DNA of 64,000 nt from NCBI RefSeq assembly GCF_034314105.1, contig NZ_JAVIWJ010000001.1, positions 2,977,501 to 3,041,500 of the forward strand, given 5' to 3'. The translations under genes were made by a program, and so were the position numbers. This document shows, in pieces, positions 1 to 7,775 of this stretch. This stretch comes from Pseudomonas sp. AB6 (lineage in GTDB: Bacteria; Pseudomonadota; Gammaproteobacteria; Pseudomonadales; Pseudomonadaceae). Within the stretch, counting starts at the first letter, position 1. Each line of letters starts with the position of its first letter. The notes under the pieces are model-generated. The model searched no databases. It was not told where the DNA came from and saw only the letters and a list, made by a program, of their open reading frames with translations.

Positions 1-1193
1 TCAAAGAGCGCCTCGCCCGCAGCCTGCAATATTACTGGTGGCCGCTCAACGAACTGGTGCCATTGGCCCGTGAGCCGCTGGCTGAAGGTGCAGAGAAACT
101 GACGTTCCCTGCTAATAGTAGCGTCGACCACGACCACAGCCAGGTCAGCTACCTGGCGCAAACCACACAACTAAGCGATACGCCTTGGCACCTGACCTTG
201 CTGACGCCGCTGGAAGAGCTGAGCAGCGAAGCAACCCGTCAAGGGATGCTGGTGGCGGTAGCCTGTGCGCTTGTAGCGTTTCTGCTGATTGCCTGGAACG
301 AACGGCGCAAAATGCTCTCAACCCGACTGGCCGCCCGCGAGGCCTTGCAAGCCGCCAACGACGAACTTGAACGCAAGATTGCTGAACGCACGGCGGATTT
401 ACGTGCCAGCAACGAACGCCTGAAAAGTCAGATTCGAGAGCGACGCCAAGCGGAAGACACCTTGCGCCGAGCTCAAGACGAACTGGTTCAGGCAGGCAAG
501 CTCGCGGCCATCGGCCAGATGTCCACCAGCATCGCCCATGAACTCAATCAACCCTTGGCTGCCCTGCGCACCTTGTCCGGCAACACCGTCCGGTTCATTG
601 AGCGCGGTGCGCTAGACACGGCCAGCACCAATTTGCGGACTATTAACGATCTGGTAGATCGCATGGGCCGAATAACCGCTAGCCTGCGCGCCTTTGCTCG
701 ACGTGGCGATGACCAGGGCCAAGCGTCCCTCGGCCTGGCGGTCGCCGCCGCGCTGCAAATCCTCAGTGGCCGGCTGGAAAACTTCCATCTGCAATTGCAT
801 GAACACTTCGACAACGTGGCATTGAAAATCGACCAAACGCGTCTGGAGCAAATTTTGGTCAACTTGATCGGCAACGCGCTGGATGCCATGCATGACAAAC
901 CGCAGCCTGAATTGTGGCTAGAAGGCGAAGTGGCTGACAGCCGTTACCGCTTGTACGTGCGGGACAATGGCCACGGCATCGACTCCGAAGCACGTAAACA
1001 TTTGTTCGAACCGTTCTTTACGACCAAACCGGGCGAGCACGGTCTCGGGCTGGGATTGACCCTTTCCGCCAGCCTTGCCGCCGCCGCCGGGGGAACCCTC
1101 AGCGCGGAGCACCCACCCGGAGGTGGCACGGCCTTTGTCCTTAGCCTGCCACTGCTGACTGCGCCCAAGCCTCGTGGAACCGAACCGACATGA
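1..1193 (+). CDS. dctB: DctB-type sensor histidine kinase (5' end outside window)
   Basis: The reading frame is open from the first bases, so this is the C-terminal ~397 residues of a larger protein; DctB proteins are about 600 aa. A transmembrane helix (encoded around 245-295) is followed by a coiled coil rich in Glu/Arg/Ala (about 330-480), the phospho-acceptor H-box SIAHELNQP (about 529-555), an N-box NLIGNALDAM and G-boxes DNGHGI and GLGLGLT. The family senses periplasmic C4-dicarboxylates and phosphorylates DctD. The next gene overlaps it by 4 nt (ATGA), supporting co-translation with the regulator. The assignment to DctB rather than another sensor with the same layout rests on the partner and the kinase core, because most of the sensory domain is missing. 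Confidence 0.85.
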   Translation, partial: KERLARSLQYYWWPLNELVPLAREPLAEGAEKLTFPANSSVDHDHSQVSYLAQTTQLSDTPWHLTLLTPLEELSSEATRQGMLVAVACALVAFLLIAWNERRKMLSTRLAAREALQAANDELERKIAERTADLRASNERLKSQIRERRQAEDTLRRAQDELVQAGKLAAIGQMSTSIAHELNQPLAALRTLSGNTVRFIERGALDTASTNLRTINDLVDRMGRITASLRAFARRGDDQGQASLGLAVAAALQILSGRLENFHLQLHEHFDNVALKIDQTRLEQILVNLIGNALDAMHDKPQPELWLEGEVADSRYRLYVRDNGHGIDSEARKHLFEPFFTTKPGEHGLGLGLTLSASLAAAAGGTLSAEHPPGGGTAFVLSLPLLTAPKPRGTEPT

Positions 1194-2533
1194 ATGAGCC
1201 AGCAAGTATGAATAGCGATCTGACCGTTCTGATCGTCGAAGATGACCCACACGTGCTACTGGGCTGTCAGCAAGCACTGGCCCTAGAAGATATCCTCAGC
1301 GAAGGTGTCGGCAGTGCCGAGGAAGCGCTTGCGCGAATCGGCGACAATTTTGCCGGTATTGTCATCAGCGATGTTCGCTTGCCCGGCATCGACGGCTTGG
1401 AGTTATTGACCCGCCTCAAAGCCCGCGATCGAAGCCTGCCGGTGGTGCTGATCACCGGACACGGCGATATTTCCATGGCCGTCAACGCGATGCGCGATGG
1501 CGCTTACGACTTCATGGAAAAACCCTTTTCTCCCGAACGTTTGGTTGAAGTGGCACGACGCGCTTTAGAGCAGCGCGGCCTGGCTCGCGAGGTGTCGTCA
1601 CTGCGCCGGCAACTGGCTGAGCGTAGCTCGCTTGAGGGCCGTATTATTGGTCGCTCCCCCGCCATGCAGAATCTACGGGCGCTAATCGTCAACGTCGCCG
1701 ACACGTCGGCTAATGTGCTGATTGAAGGCGAAACCGGCACTGGCAAGGAGCTGGTTGCCCGCTGCTTACATGACTTCAGTCGCCGCCATTCCCATCAGTT
1801 CGTCGCGCTCAATTGCGGAGGTCTGCCAGAAAGCCTCTTCGAAAGCGAAATTTTTGGCCATGAAGCAAACGCATTTACCGGCGCTGGCAAACGGCGGATT
1901 GGCAAGATCGAACACGCCCACAACGGCACGCTGTTTCTCGATGAAGTAGAGAGCATGCCACTGAACCTGCAAATCAAACTGCTGCGAGTCCTGCAAGAAC
2001 GGACCTTGGAGCGTCTGGGCTCGAATCAAAGCGTTGCGGTGGATTGCCGGGTCATTGCAGCAACTAAATCCGACTTGGATGAGCTGAGCAAGGCCAGCCA
2101 GTTTCGAAGCGACCTTTATTACCGACTGAATGTGGTGACGCTTGAATTGCCACCCTTGCGCGAGCGGCGTGAAGATATCTTGGAGTTGTTCGAGCATTTT
2201 CTACAGCTATCGTCGTTACGCTTCGACCGCCAAACTCCGGAACTGGATCGCCAGACATTGTCGAGCTTGATGACCCACGAATGGCCGGGCAACGTCAGGG
2301 AATTGCGCAATGTTGCTGAACGTTATGCACTGGGACTTCCAGCGTTCAAAAAATCGGGCGCCAATCCCTCCAGCAGCAGCCTGGACTTTGCCGAAGCGGT
2401 AGAGACTTTCGAAAAAAATCTGCTCACCGAGGCCTTGCAACGTAACGGTGGCAACCTTAGCCAAGCGAGCCAAGAACTGGGCATGGCTAAGACCACGCTG
2501 TTCGATAAGGTAAAAAAGTACGGACTGAGTTGA
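1190..2533 (+). CDS. dctD: DctD-type sigma-54-dependent response regulator
   Basis: 447 aa. An N-terminal receiver has phospho-acceptor Asp61 in VISDVRLPG. An AAA+ domain follows, with Walker A GETGTGKE and Walker B TLFLDEVE, then a C-terminal Fis-type helix-turn-helix ending LGMAKTTLFDKVKKYGLS. The protein should activate RNA polymerase-sigma-54 at C4-dicarboxylate transport genes when phosphorylated by the upstream kinase. The start overlaps the kinase stop as ATGA. The sigma-54-contacting GAFTGA loop reads NAFTGA here, with Asn227 replacing the usually invariant first Gly, whereas the second activator in this window keeps the canonical loop. No dctA or dctPQM transporter gene lies beside it, so targets must be elsewhere. 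Confidence 0.88.
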   Translation: MNEPASMNSDLTVLIVEDDPHVLLGCQQALALEDILSEGVGSAEEALARIGDNFAGIVISDVRLPGIDGLELLTRLKARDRSLPVVLITGHGDISMAVNAMRDGAYDFMEKPFSPERLVEVARRALEQRGLAREVSSLRRQLAERSSLEGRIIGRSPAMQNLRALIVNVADTSANVLIEGETGTGKELVARCLHDFSRRHSHQFVALNCGGLPESLFESEIFGHEANAFTGAGKRRIGKIEHAHNGTLFLDEVESMPLNLQIKLLRVLQERTLERLGSNQSVAVDCRVIAATKSDLDELSKASQFRSDLYYRLNVVTLELPPLRERREDILELFEHFLQLSSLRFDRQTPELDRQTLSSLMTHEWPGNVRELRNVAERYALGLPAFKKSGANPSSSSLDFAEAVETFEKNLLTEALQRNGGNLSQASQELGMAKTTLFDKVKKYGLS

Positions 2534-2781
2534 TCACGGGAAACTCCGAAAAATTTCAAACCAGGCAAAACCTATCGAATGGCACAAATGGCTTTGCCGG
2601 AGCACCCGAAAGTTACGATGGATTTCAAACACTCACCCCTTCAACGTTAAAAATCGCGGGGGGGCGTAACGGCTTACCTGCCCTTGACGGCTTCTACAAC
2701 CTCCTGAGTATTCCTTCTCGAAGAAGCAAGCACTGGCCCACCCCTTGCATCACCTCCGTCCAACTTTCTGGAGCTGTTCCC

Positions 2782-3156
2782 TTGACCCCTTCTGTGGTGC
2801 TGCTGATCGCGCTGTGCATTACCCTTGATGTCATTGGCCAAATTGCTTTTAAGCTTGGCCTTGATCGCTTACCGGAACACGTTGGCGGCTTTCGCTTGAG
2901 TATTTTTTGGCGACAAATCGCTGGAGCCCCGCTGCTGTGGTGCGGGGTTAGTTGCTACGCGGTGCTATTTGTTGCCTGGCTGGACGTGCTGTCACTGGCG
3001 CCCCTGAGTTTGGTATTTCCCGCCCTCAGTCTTAGCTATTGTGGCGTGGTGCTAGGCGGTCGCCTAGTGCTGGGCGAGGCTGTCAGCCGAAGACGCTGGC
3101 TGGGCACGCTGGTTATCACTGCCGGCGTCATGCTGGTTTGCGGCACAGGAGCATGA
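2782..3156 (+). CDS. half-size EamA/SMR-like membrane transporter subunit A
   Basis: 124 aa from a TTG start at 2782. GGAG at 2770-2773 sits 8 nt upstream, and the longer in-frame extension to 2530 is non-hydrophobic and looks non-coding. The product is almost entirely four transmembrane helices with a short polar link (residues ~30-45), as in one half of an EamA drug/metabolite transporter. That length and topology resemble ArnE/ArnF flippase halves and SMR pumps. The next gene, 7 nt downstream, encodes a second half-size protein, so the pair probably acts as a heterodimer. Substrate unknown. Conserved features seen are the LAPLSLVFP segment and a GE pair in LVLGEAVS. Confidence 0.72.
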   Translation: MTPSVVLLIALCITLDVIGQIAFKLGLDRLPEHVGGFRLSIFWRQIAGAPLLWCGVSCYAVLFVAWLDVLSLAPLSLVFPALSLSYCGVVLGGRLVLGEAVSRRRWLGTLVITAGVMLVCGTGA

Positions 3157-3163
3157 GGTCGTT

Positions 3164-3556
3164 ATGACAAACAGCTGGATTGAAGGACGCGGCGCGAGCC
3201 TGATGCTCTGGGTGCTGCTGATTGCGTTCGAAAGCGGCGCGCAACTATCGTTAAAGCTAGGTGGCGATGGCCTTGCCTCCATTCCGTTCGGCCTTAACTG
3301 GCTTCTGACAGCCATCAGTAGCTTGGCGGTGATGGTGGCGATTTTCTGCTATATCGGCTCGTTTTTAACCTGGATGCTGATTTTACGCAGCAGCAAGCTT
3401 TCGCTCGCCTTTCCGCTAAGTTCGCTGGTTTTTGTGGTGGTGCTGCTAGGTTCCTGGGTAGGCCTGGGCGAAAGCATCAGCGCCCTGCATTGGCTGGGCG
3501 TGTGCGTGATCATTGGTGGGATAGTGCTGCTGGCGGAGGGGAAACAAGACGCGTGA
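3164..3556 (+). CDS. half-size EamA/SMR-like membrane transporter subunit B
   Basis: 130 aa with four predicted membrane helices. The start ATG at 3164 has GAGG about 8 nt upstream, overlapping the previous stop region. It is paralogous in layout to the preceding gene: both have the Ser/Leu-rich third helix (here KLSLAFPLSSLVF) and the Gly-Glu before the last helix (VGLGESISALHWLG). Such side-by-side small genes usually form heterodimers, as in ArnE/ArnF, which flip an undecaprenyl-linked aminosugar. Whether this pair serves lipid-linked intermediates or small amines is not visible in the sequence. It could be functionally tied to the aminotransferase operon about 1 kb downstream; that is an inference from proximity only. 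Confidence 0.72.
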   Translation: MTNSWIEGRGASLMLWVLLIAFESGAQLSLKLGGDGLASIPFGLNWLLTAISSLAVMVAIFCYIGSFLTWMLILRSSKLSLAFPLSSLVFVVVLLGSWVGLGESISALHWLGVCVIIGGIVLLAEGKQDA

Positions 3557-3592
3557 ATAACAGTCATGCCCCGTGCGTAGTGCGGGTTGTGT

Positions 3593-4393
3593 TCACAGCC
3601 CTTTGAAGTGATACGCCACGGCGATGTTGACCTCGCCTTGATTGCTATCACCTTTTTCTTTGACGATTGAGCTGTCAGCAGCGGATTGAGTCAGGTGAGT
3701 CCATGTAGCACTGGTCAACAGCGACCAACCGTCCGCCAACGGAATTCTTAGACTTTGGGTCAGCGCGACTTTTTGTAGGCCACCGCTGGCGTTATACGCC
3801 TGAAATCCCGAAGCCTGAGCTTCTTGGGCGCTTACGCCAAAAAACGTTTGCGCTTGGCGACCATTTGAGTAATGAGCGGTGATCTCGGTGTCGCCAATAA
3901 CACCAAAGCCCATCGGGTAACCGAGCTCGCCGCCAATACGACCCAACACGCCACCCTGACCATTGCTGCCGCCCACGGCTCGGCCCATTTCAGCGAACAC
4001 GCGCCAGAAATCAGCAGGGCTGTACTGTACGAAACCACCGAACTCACCCATATCAGACACATCACGCAACCCACGTAATGAACCGTTAGAGGTACGCCCG
4101 GGCAAATAATTGGCAAACGGACCAACGCTCCACCCATTAAACTTTATTGCCTTCCAGTTAAGCCCCTCATCGGAGCTTAAACTGACGTCCCCCCAATTTA
4201 GATCCAGGTAGGGAAACGGCGCTACATCATAGTTGACACCCGTTGGATCGCTTGCCCTATAGCCAACCCCTATGCCTAAATCGCCGATAATGGCCTCGGC
4301 ATAGCTCTGCGGACTAAAGCTGAAAGCACATGAAAACACTGCCAGACCCGTAAGCACTGAGCGAGTGAAGCGGTTAAAGGGGAGTAAGGCCAT
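3593..4393 (-). CDS. MipA/OmpV family outer-membrane protein
   Basis: 266 aa with a signal peptide (residues ~1-33: basic start, hydrophobic core, cleavage near SYAEA). The mature part is beta-rich with repeated aromatic/Gly strands and ends in an amphipathic strand (VAYHFKGL). The N-terminal IGVGYRASDPTG segment and the later GGELGYPMG segment fit the MipA/OmpV family, whose members are outer-membrane barrels; E. coli MipA scaffolds MltA with PBP1b. It is transcribed away from the HAD-aminotransferase operon, and their start regions share the 4394-4632 intergenic region with its inverted repeats, so shared control is possible. Confidence 0.8.
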   Translation of the reverse strand: MALLPFNRFTRSVLTGLAVFSCAFSFSPQSYAEAIIGDLGIGVGYRASDPTGVNYDVAPFPYLDLNWGDVSLSSDEGLNWKAIKFNGWSVGPFANYLPGRTSNGSLRGLRDVSDMGEFGGFVQYSPADFWRVFAEMGRAVGGSNGQGGVLGRIGGELGYPMGFGVIGDTEITAHYSNGRQAQTFFGVSAQEAQASGFQAYNASGGLQKVALTQSLRIPLADGWSLLTSATWTHLTQSAADSSIVKEKGDSNQGEVNIAVAYHFKGL

Positions 4394-4465
4394 AAACTAT
4401 CTCGAACTAATTGAGCATACGCGAATCAATCCTTACACGAATCTTTCACGCAAGCACTTATGTTG

Positions 4466-4496
4466 TTTGTAGCAAGCTACAAAAATTGTAGCTTGC
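4466..4496 (+). promoter_or_regulatory. overlapping perfect inverted repeats, probable UAS for a sigma-54 activator
   Basis: Three copies of the same half-site lie in alternating orientation: TTTGTAGC (4466-4473), GCTACAAA (4476-4483) and TTGTAGC (4486-4492). They form an 8-bp perfect inverted repeat with 2-bp spacer and, overlapping it, an 11-bp perfect repeat (GCAAGCTACAA at 4472-4482 against TTGTAGCTTGC at 4486-4496) with 3-bp spacer. The block is about 70-100 bp upstream of a -24/-12 promoter, the usual position of an enhancer for a Fis-type activator. The likely binder is the activator encoded at 9524-10921, the nearest regulator with a canonical loop; DctD is an alternative. Confidence 0.7.
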
Positions 4497-4564
4497 CCAC
4501 CGACGCATTTCAGATCTATGTCGCTAAGCCTCATAAAGGAGGCCTTGGGCGACTATTGTAAATA

Positions 4565-4581
4565 TTGGCACAGTCTATGCT
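4565..4581 (+). promoter_or_regulatory. sigma-54 (-24/-12) promoter
   Basis: TTGGCAC at 4565-4571 and TATGCT at 4576-4581 place GG (4567-4568) and GC (4579-4580) exactly 10 bp apart, as required for sigma-54 holoenzyme. Only two positions depart from YTGGCACGNNNNTTGCW (A for G after GGCAC, and A for the first T of TTGC). Transcription would begin near 4592 and the first gene starts at 4633. The leader contains a 10-bp palindrome AGAGCGCTCT at 4602-4611. Confidence 0.75.
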
Positions 4582-4632
4582 CTACCTCAGTGCAAGCGCA
4601 AAGAGCGCTCTCACTTAAGTAGGCACCTGCAG

Positions 4633-5331
4633 ATGATGCATTGGCATATCGTGTGTGATTTCGATGGGACCGTCACCCGGACTGACGCGATAGATAACAT
4701 CCTAGAGCTTTTCGCCGACCCGAGTTGGGAGGTCATTGAAGATGAATGGCTGTCTGGCAAGATCGGTTCTCGAGAATGCCTGAGCCGTCAGTTGGCGATG
4801 GTTAAAGCCACGCCCAATGAGCTTCTGGGATATTTCGATACCATCGGTATTGATCCGGCGTTTCCCGACTTTGTTGAATTGGTTATGGGCCTAGGCGCCA
4901 CGCTGGACATCGTTAGCGACGGCATTGAGCAGGGCATCGCCCGAATTTTGTCGCGTAATAACGCGCCGCTACTGCCGATTATTGCCAACCGCTTGCGTCA
5001 GGTCGGTCCTGACAGCTGGCGCATAGAGTTTCCTTATTCCAGCGACGCTTGCCGCGCAGCATCCGGCAACTGCAAATGCAAATCCGCTCCCGATGGTAAA
5101 CGCATTTTGGTGATCGGCGACGGTCAATCCGATATGTGCGTTGCTGGGACTGCTGATTTCGTATTTGCCAAAGATCGCTTGGCCGAACATTGCGAACGCA
5201 ATGGCATTCCATATGCCCGCTTCGACTCCTTTGCCGATTTACCGGCCCTGCTCGATCGCTTACCTCACAGCGAACCGGTCCGCACGCACAGTCTCCCTAT
5301 TGAACAGCAGGAACTCTTCCACCATGTCTGA
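4633..5331 (+). CDS. HAD-IB family phosphatase (MtnX/SerB-like), function unknown
   Basis: 232 aa. Motif I DFDGTV carries the nucleophile Asp9 and acid/base Asp11, motif II is IVSDG, and motif IV is GDGQSDMC with the Mg-binding acidic pair. Overall size and the long cap insertion after motif I match the HAD-IB phosphatases such as MtnX (an enolase-phosphate phosphatase of methionine salvage) and phosphoserine phosphatase. A Cys-rich CRAASGNCKCK segment lies before motif IV. The neighbours are not methionine-salvage genes, so an MtnX role is not supported by context. It is first in an operon: the aminotransferase start (5324) lies inside its last codons. A sigma-54 promoter lies about 50 bp upstream. 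Confidence 0.82.
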   Translation: MMHWHIVCDFDGTVTRTDAIDNILELFADPSWEVIEDEWLSGKIGSRECLSRQLAMVKATPNELLGYFDTIGIDPAFPDFVELVMGLGATLDIVSDGIEQGIARILSRNNAPLLPIIANRLRQVGPDSWRIEFPYSSDACRAASGNCKCKSAPDGKRILVIGDGQSDMCVAGTADFVFAKDRLAEHCERNGIPYARFDSFADLPALLDRLPHSEPVRTHSLPIEQQELFHHV

Positions 5332-6718
5332 AATCCGTATCGCAACTCCCGAAGACCAGATTCTTCTGGAAAAAGAAGCGAAGTATTGCTCCTTTGGCGA
5401 CACCGTTCACTACATTGATCCACCACGCATCTTTAACCGCTGTGAGGGTTCGTATGTTTACGACACCAGCGATCAGGCCTACCTTGACCTGCAAATGTGG
5501 TACTCGGCCGTTAACTTCGGTTACGCCAACCCACGCTTGAACAATGCTCTCAAGGCACAGATCGATTCGATGCCGCAGATTGCCAGCCAATATCTGCACC
5601 GCGGAAAAATTGAGCTGTCTGAAATGATAGCTGTCGACGCCAAGAAAAAATTCGGCATGGACGGCCGCGTTCACTTCAACGTTGGTGGTTCGCAGTCCAT
5701 CGAAGATTCGTTAAAAGTAGTGCGTAACGCCAGCAACGGCAAAAGCCTGATGTTTGCTTTCGAAGGCGGCTACCACGGCCGCACGCTGGGCGCTTCGTCG
5801 ATCACCTCAAGCTACCGCTACCGTCGCCGTTACGGCCATTTCGGTGAGCGCGCGCAGTTCGTTCCTTTCCCGTACCATTTCCGTGGTCCGAAAGGCATGA
5901 CTAAAGAAGAATATGGCAGCTATTGCGTTCAGCAGTTCGCCCGCCTGTTCGAAACTGAATACAACGGCGTTTGGGATCCTAAAACCAATCAGTGCGAATA
6001 CGCAGCATTTTACGTTGAGCCTATTCAGGGCACCGGCGGCTACGTCATTCCGCCTATGAACTTCTATAAAGAACTGAAGCAAGTCCTGGATCAGCACGGC
6101 ATCTTGATGGTCGTCGACGAAATCCAAATGGGTTTCTACCGCACCGGTAAGCTATGGTCCATTGAGCACTTCGACGTCAAACCAGACGTAATCGTCTTCG
6201 GTAAGGCGCTGACCAACGGCCTCAACCCGCTGGGCGGTATTTGGGCGCGTGAAGAGTTGATCAACCCAACGATCTTCCCACCTGGTTCGACCCACTCCAC
6301 CTTCGCCTCCAACCCACTGGGTACAGCGGTAGGTTTGGAAATGTTCAAGATGACCTCTGAAGTCGATTACGGCGCGATGGTCATGGAAAAGGGCAAGTAT
6401 TTCCTGGCTGGCCTGCAAGATCTGCAAAAACGCTACCCAATCATCGGCGACGTTGACGGCTTGGGCTTGGCACTGCGTGCAGAAATCTGTGGTCCGGATG
6501 GCTTCACCCCGGACAAAGCAACCCTGGACTTCATGGTTGATGAAGGCATGAAGGGCGACATCGAAATCGACGGTAAAAAACTTGGCCTGATTCTCGACGT
6601 TGGCGGTTACTACAAAAACGTTATTACCCTGGCTCCGTCGCTGGAAATCAGCTACGCCGAAATCGACCTGGGCATCGCCCTTCTCGACCGTCTGCTGTGG
6701 CGGGCAATGCAGCGATGA
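5324..6718 (+). CDS. class III PLP-dependent aminotransferase, substrate unknown
   Basis: 464 aa, typical for class III (omega-amino acid/GABA-type) enzymes. The PLP Schiff-base lysine is Lys294 in FGKALTNGLNPLGG, the cofactor-contacting Asp is in VVDEIQMGF, and GGYHGRTLGASS fits the phosphate-binding region. The start ATG at 5324 was chosen because the product begins MSEIRIATPEDQ and overlaps the upstream stop by 8 nt; an upstream extension would simply run inside the phosphatase gene. The 3' end overlaps the hydrolase start as ATGA. Its partners (a phosphatase and an esterase-like hydrolase) suggest processing of a phosphorylated intermediate to an amine, but the substrate cannot be read from sequence. 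Confidence 0.87.
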   Translation: MSEIRIATPEDQILLEKEAKYCSFGDTVHYIDPPRIFNRCEGSYVYDTSDQAYLDLQMWYSAVNFGYANPRLNNALKAQIDSMPQIASQYLHRGKIELSEMIAVDAKKKFGMDGRVHFNVGGSQSIEDSLKVVRNASNGKSLMFAFEGGYHGRTLGASSITSSYRYRRRYGHFGERAQFVPFPYHFRGPKGMTKEEYGSYCVQQFARLFETEYNGVWDPKTNQCEYAAFYVEPIQGTGGYVIPPMNFYKELKQVLDQHGILMVVDEIQMGFYRTGKLWSIEHFDVKPDVIVFGKALTNGLNPLGGIWAREELINPTIFPPGSTHSTFASNPLGTAVGLEMFKMTSEVDYGAMVMEKGKYFLAGLQDLQKRYPIIGDVDGLGLALRAEICGPDGFTPDKATLDFMVDEGMKGDIEIDGKKLGLILDVGGYYKNVITLAPSLEISYAEIDLGIALLDRLLWRAMQR

Positions 6719-7602
6719 TCCTGGCGCAGATGGATGTCGAGATCGATATGGGCGAAGGTGACGCCAGTTTCGTTCTCGGCACTGGCCCGGTCGCGGTGTT
6801 GTTAATCCACGGCCTGACCGGCACTCCGACGGAACTCCGTCGGGTGGCCCAAGGCTTGGCCAAGCGGGGGTACACCGTCTATGTGCCCACGCTTGCCGGG
6901 CACTGCGGCGACAACGCCGACCTGCAAGCTACTGGCTGGAAAGACTGGTACGAAAGTGCACGCAAAACGTTTGTCGGCATTCGCCAACGGCACGAACAGG
7001 TTTTTGTCGGTGGGTTGTCGATGGGCGCAGTATTGTCCATGCACATGGCGGCCGAGCATCCCGGACAAGTCGCCGGTTTATTGCTCTACTCGACCACTTT
7101 GCGCTACGACGGCTGGAACATGCCAAAAGCAGCGGTGCTGACACCGTTACTTATGGCCATTCCTTTTGGCGTGCATTTGTGCCGTTTTAACGAAACCTCG
7201 CCCTATGGCATCAAAGACGCACGTTTGCGGGCCATTGTTGAACGTCAGATGAAAGCCGGTGAAAGCAGCAATGCCGGGCTGTTGACCATGTCGGGTATTA
7301 ACGTGCGCGAACTTCATCGGCTCGTGGCGGTGGTAAAGAAAGGCATGCGTTCAGTCAAAGCGCCTGCGCTGGTCTTGCATTCAATCGAAGACGACATCAC
7401 CAGTCGCTGGAACGCAGATTATTGCGAGAAGCATTTAGGCGGCCCCGTCACAAAAGTGTTGCTCAATGACTGCTACCACATGATCACCGTGGATCTGCAA
7501 TATCGGAAAGTAATTACATTGAGCGCAGACTTCATTGACCGCGTGATAGAACAATTACCTGCTGAACCGATCCCTATGAACAATCAGCGACAAATAGCCT
7601 GA
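6715..7602 (+). CDS. alpha/beta hydrolase (carboxylesterase/monoacylglycerol-lipase-like)
   Basis: 295 aa from ATG 6715, which overlaps the aminotransferase stop (ATGA); a GTG at 6697 would add six residues but breaks this coupling. The oxyanion segment LLIHGLTGTP, nucleophile elbow GLSMG with Ser102, acid Asp226/Asp227 in SIEDDITS and His255 in CYHMITVD form a complete triad. The HGLTGTP and cap pattern resembles Est30-type carboxylesterases and bacterial monoglyceride lipases. No signal peptide is visible, so it should be cytoplasmic. As third gene of the operon it may release or trap an acyl or ester group on the product of the two upstream enzymes. Confidence 0.82.
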   Translation: MILAQMDVEIDMGEGDASFVLGTGPVAVLLIHGLTGTPTELRRVAQGLAKRGYTVYVPTLAGHCGDNADLQATGWKDWYESARKTFVGIRQRHEQVFVGGLSMGAVLSMHMAAEHPGQVAGLLLYSTTLRYDGWNMPKAAVLTPLLMAIPFGVHLCRFNETSPYGIKDARLRAIVERQMKAGESSNAGLLTMSGINVRELHRLVAVVKKGMRSVKAPALVLHSIEDDITSRWNADYCEKHLGGPVTKVLLNDCYHMITVDLQYRKVITLSADFIDRVIEQLPAEPIPMNNQRQIA

Positions 7603-7643
7603 ATTTTCCATGCTTATTGCCCCTGTGTTTTTCAGTTTCCCGG

Positions 7644-7663
7644 GCAGTCATTACGATGACTGC
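7644..7663. repeat. perfect 8-bp hairpin between the operon and the kinase gene
   Basis: GCAGTCAT (7644-7651) and ATGACTGC (7656-7663) form a perfect stem with a TACG tetraloop. No T-run follows, so it is not a standard intrinsic terminator. It could be an operator or an mRNA structure separating the metabolic genes from the kinase gene, which starts 112 nt downstream. Confidence 0.4.
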
Positions 7664-7775
7664 TTAGCAGGCACGCTGAAGGATTGGGAAACCGATGGCA
7701 ACGCTCGCCGTTCTTCGCAACGATCACACTCTGGCATGACTGCTCCGACAAGCGAACGTTGATGATCAATAACCA

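Noticed and set aside
2580..2597. TGGCAC followed by TTTGC upstream of the EamA pair, looking like a sigma-54 promoter
   Set aside because: GG and GC are 13 bp apart instead of 10, a spacing that sigma-54 holoenzyme does not accept.
2530..2781. Extended N-terminus for the first EamA-like gene (start at 2530)
   Set aside because: The added 84 residues are polar, without family resemblance, and start inside the dctD stop; TTG 2782 has a ribosome site and gives the expected four-helix protein.
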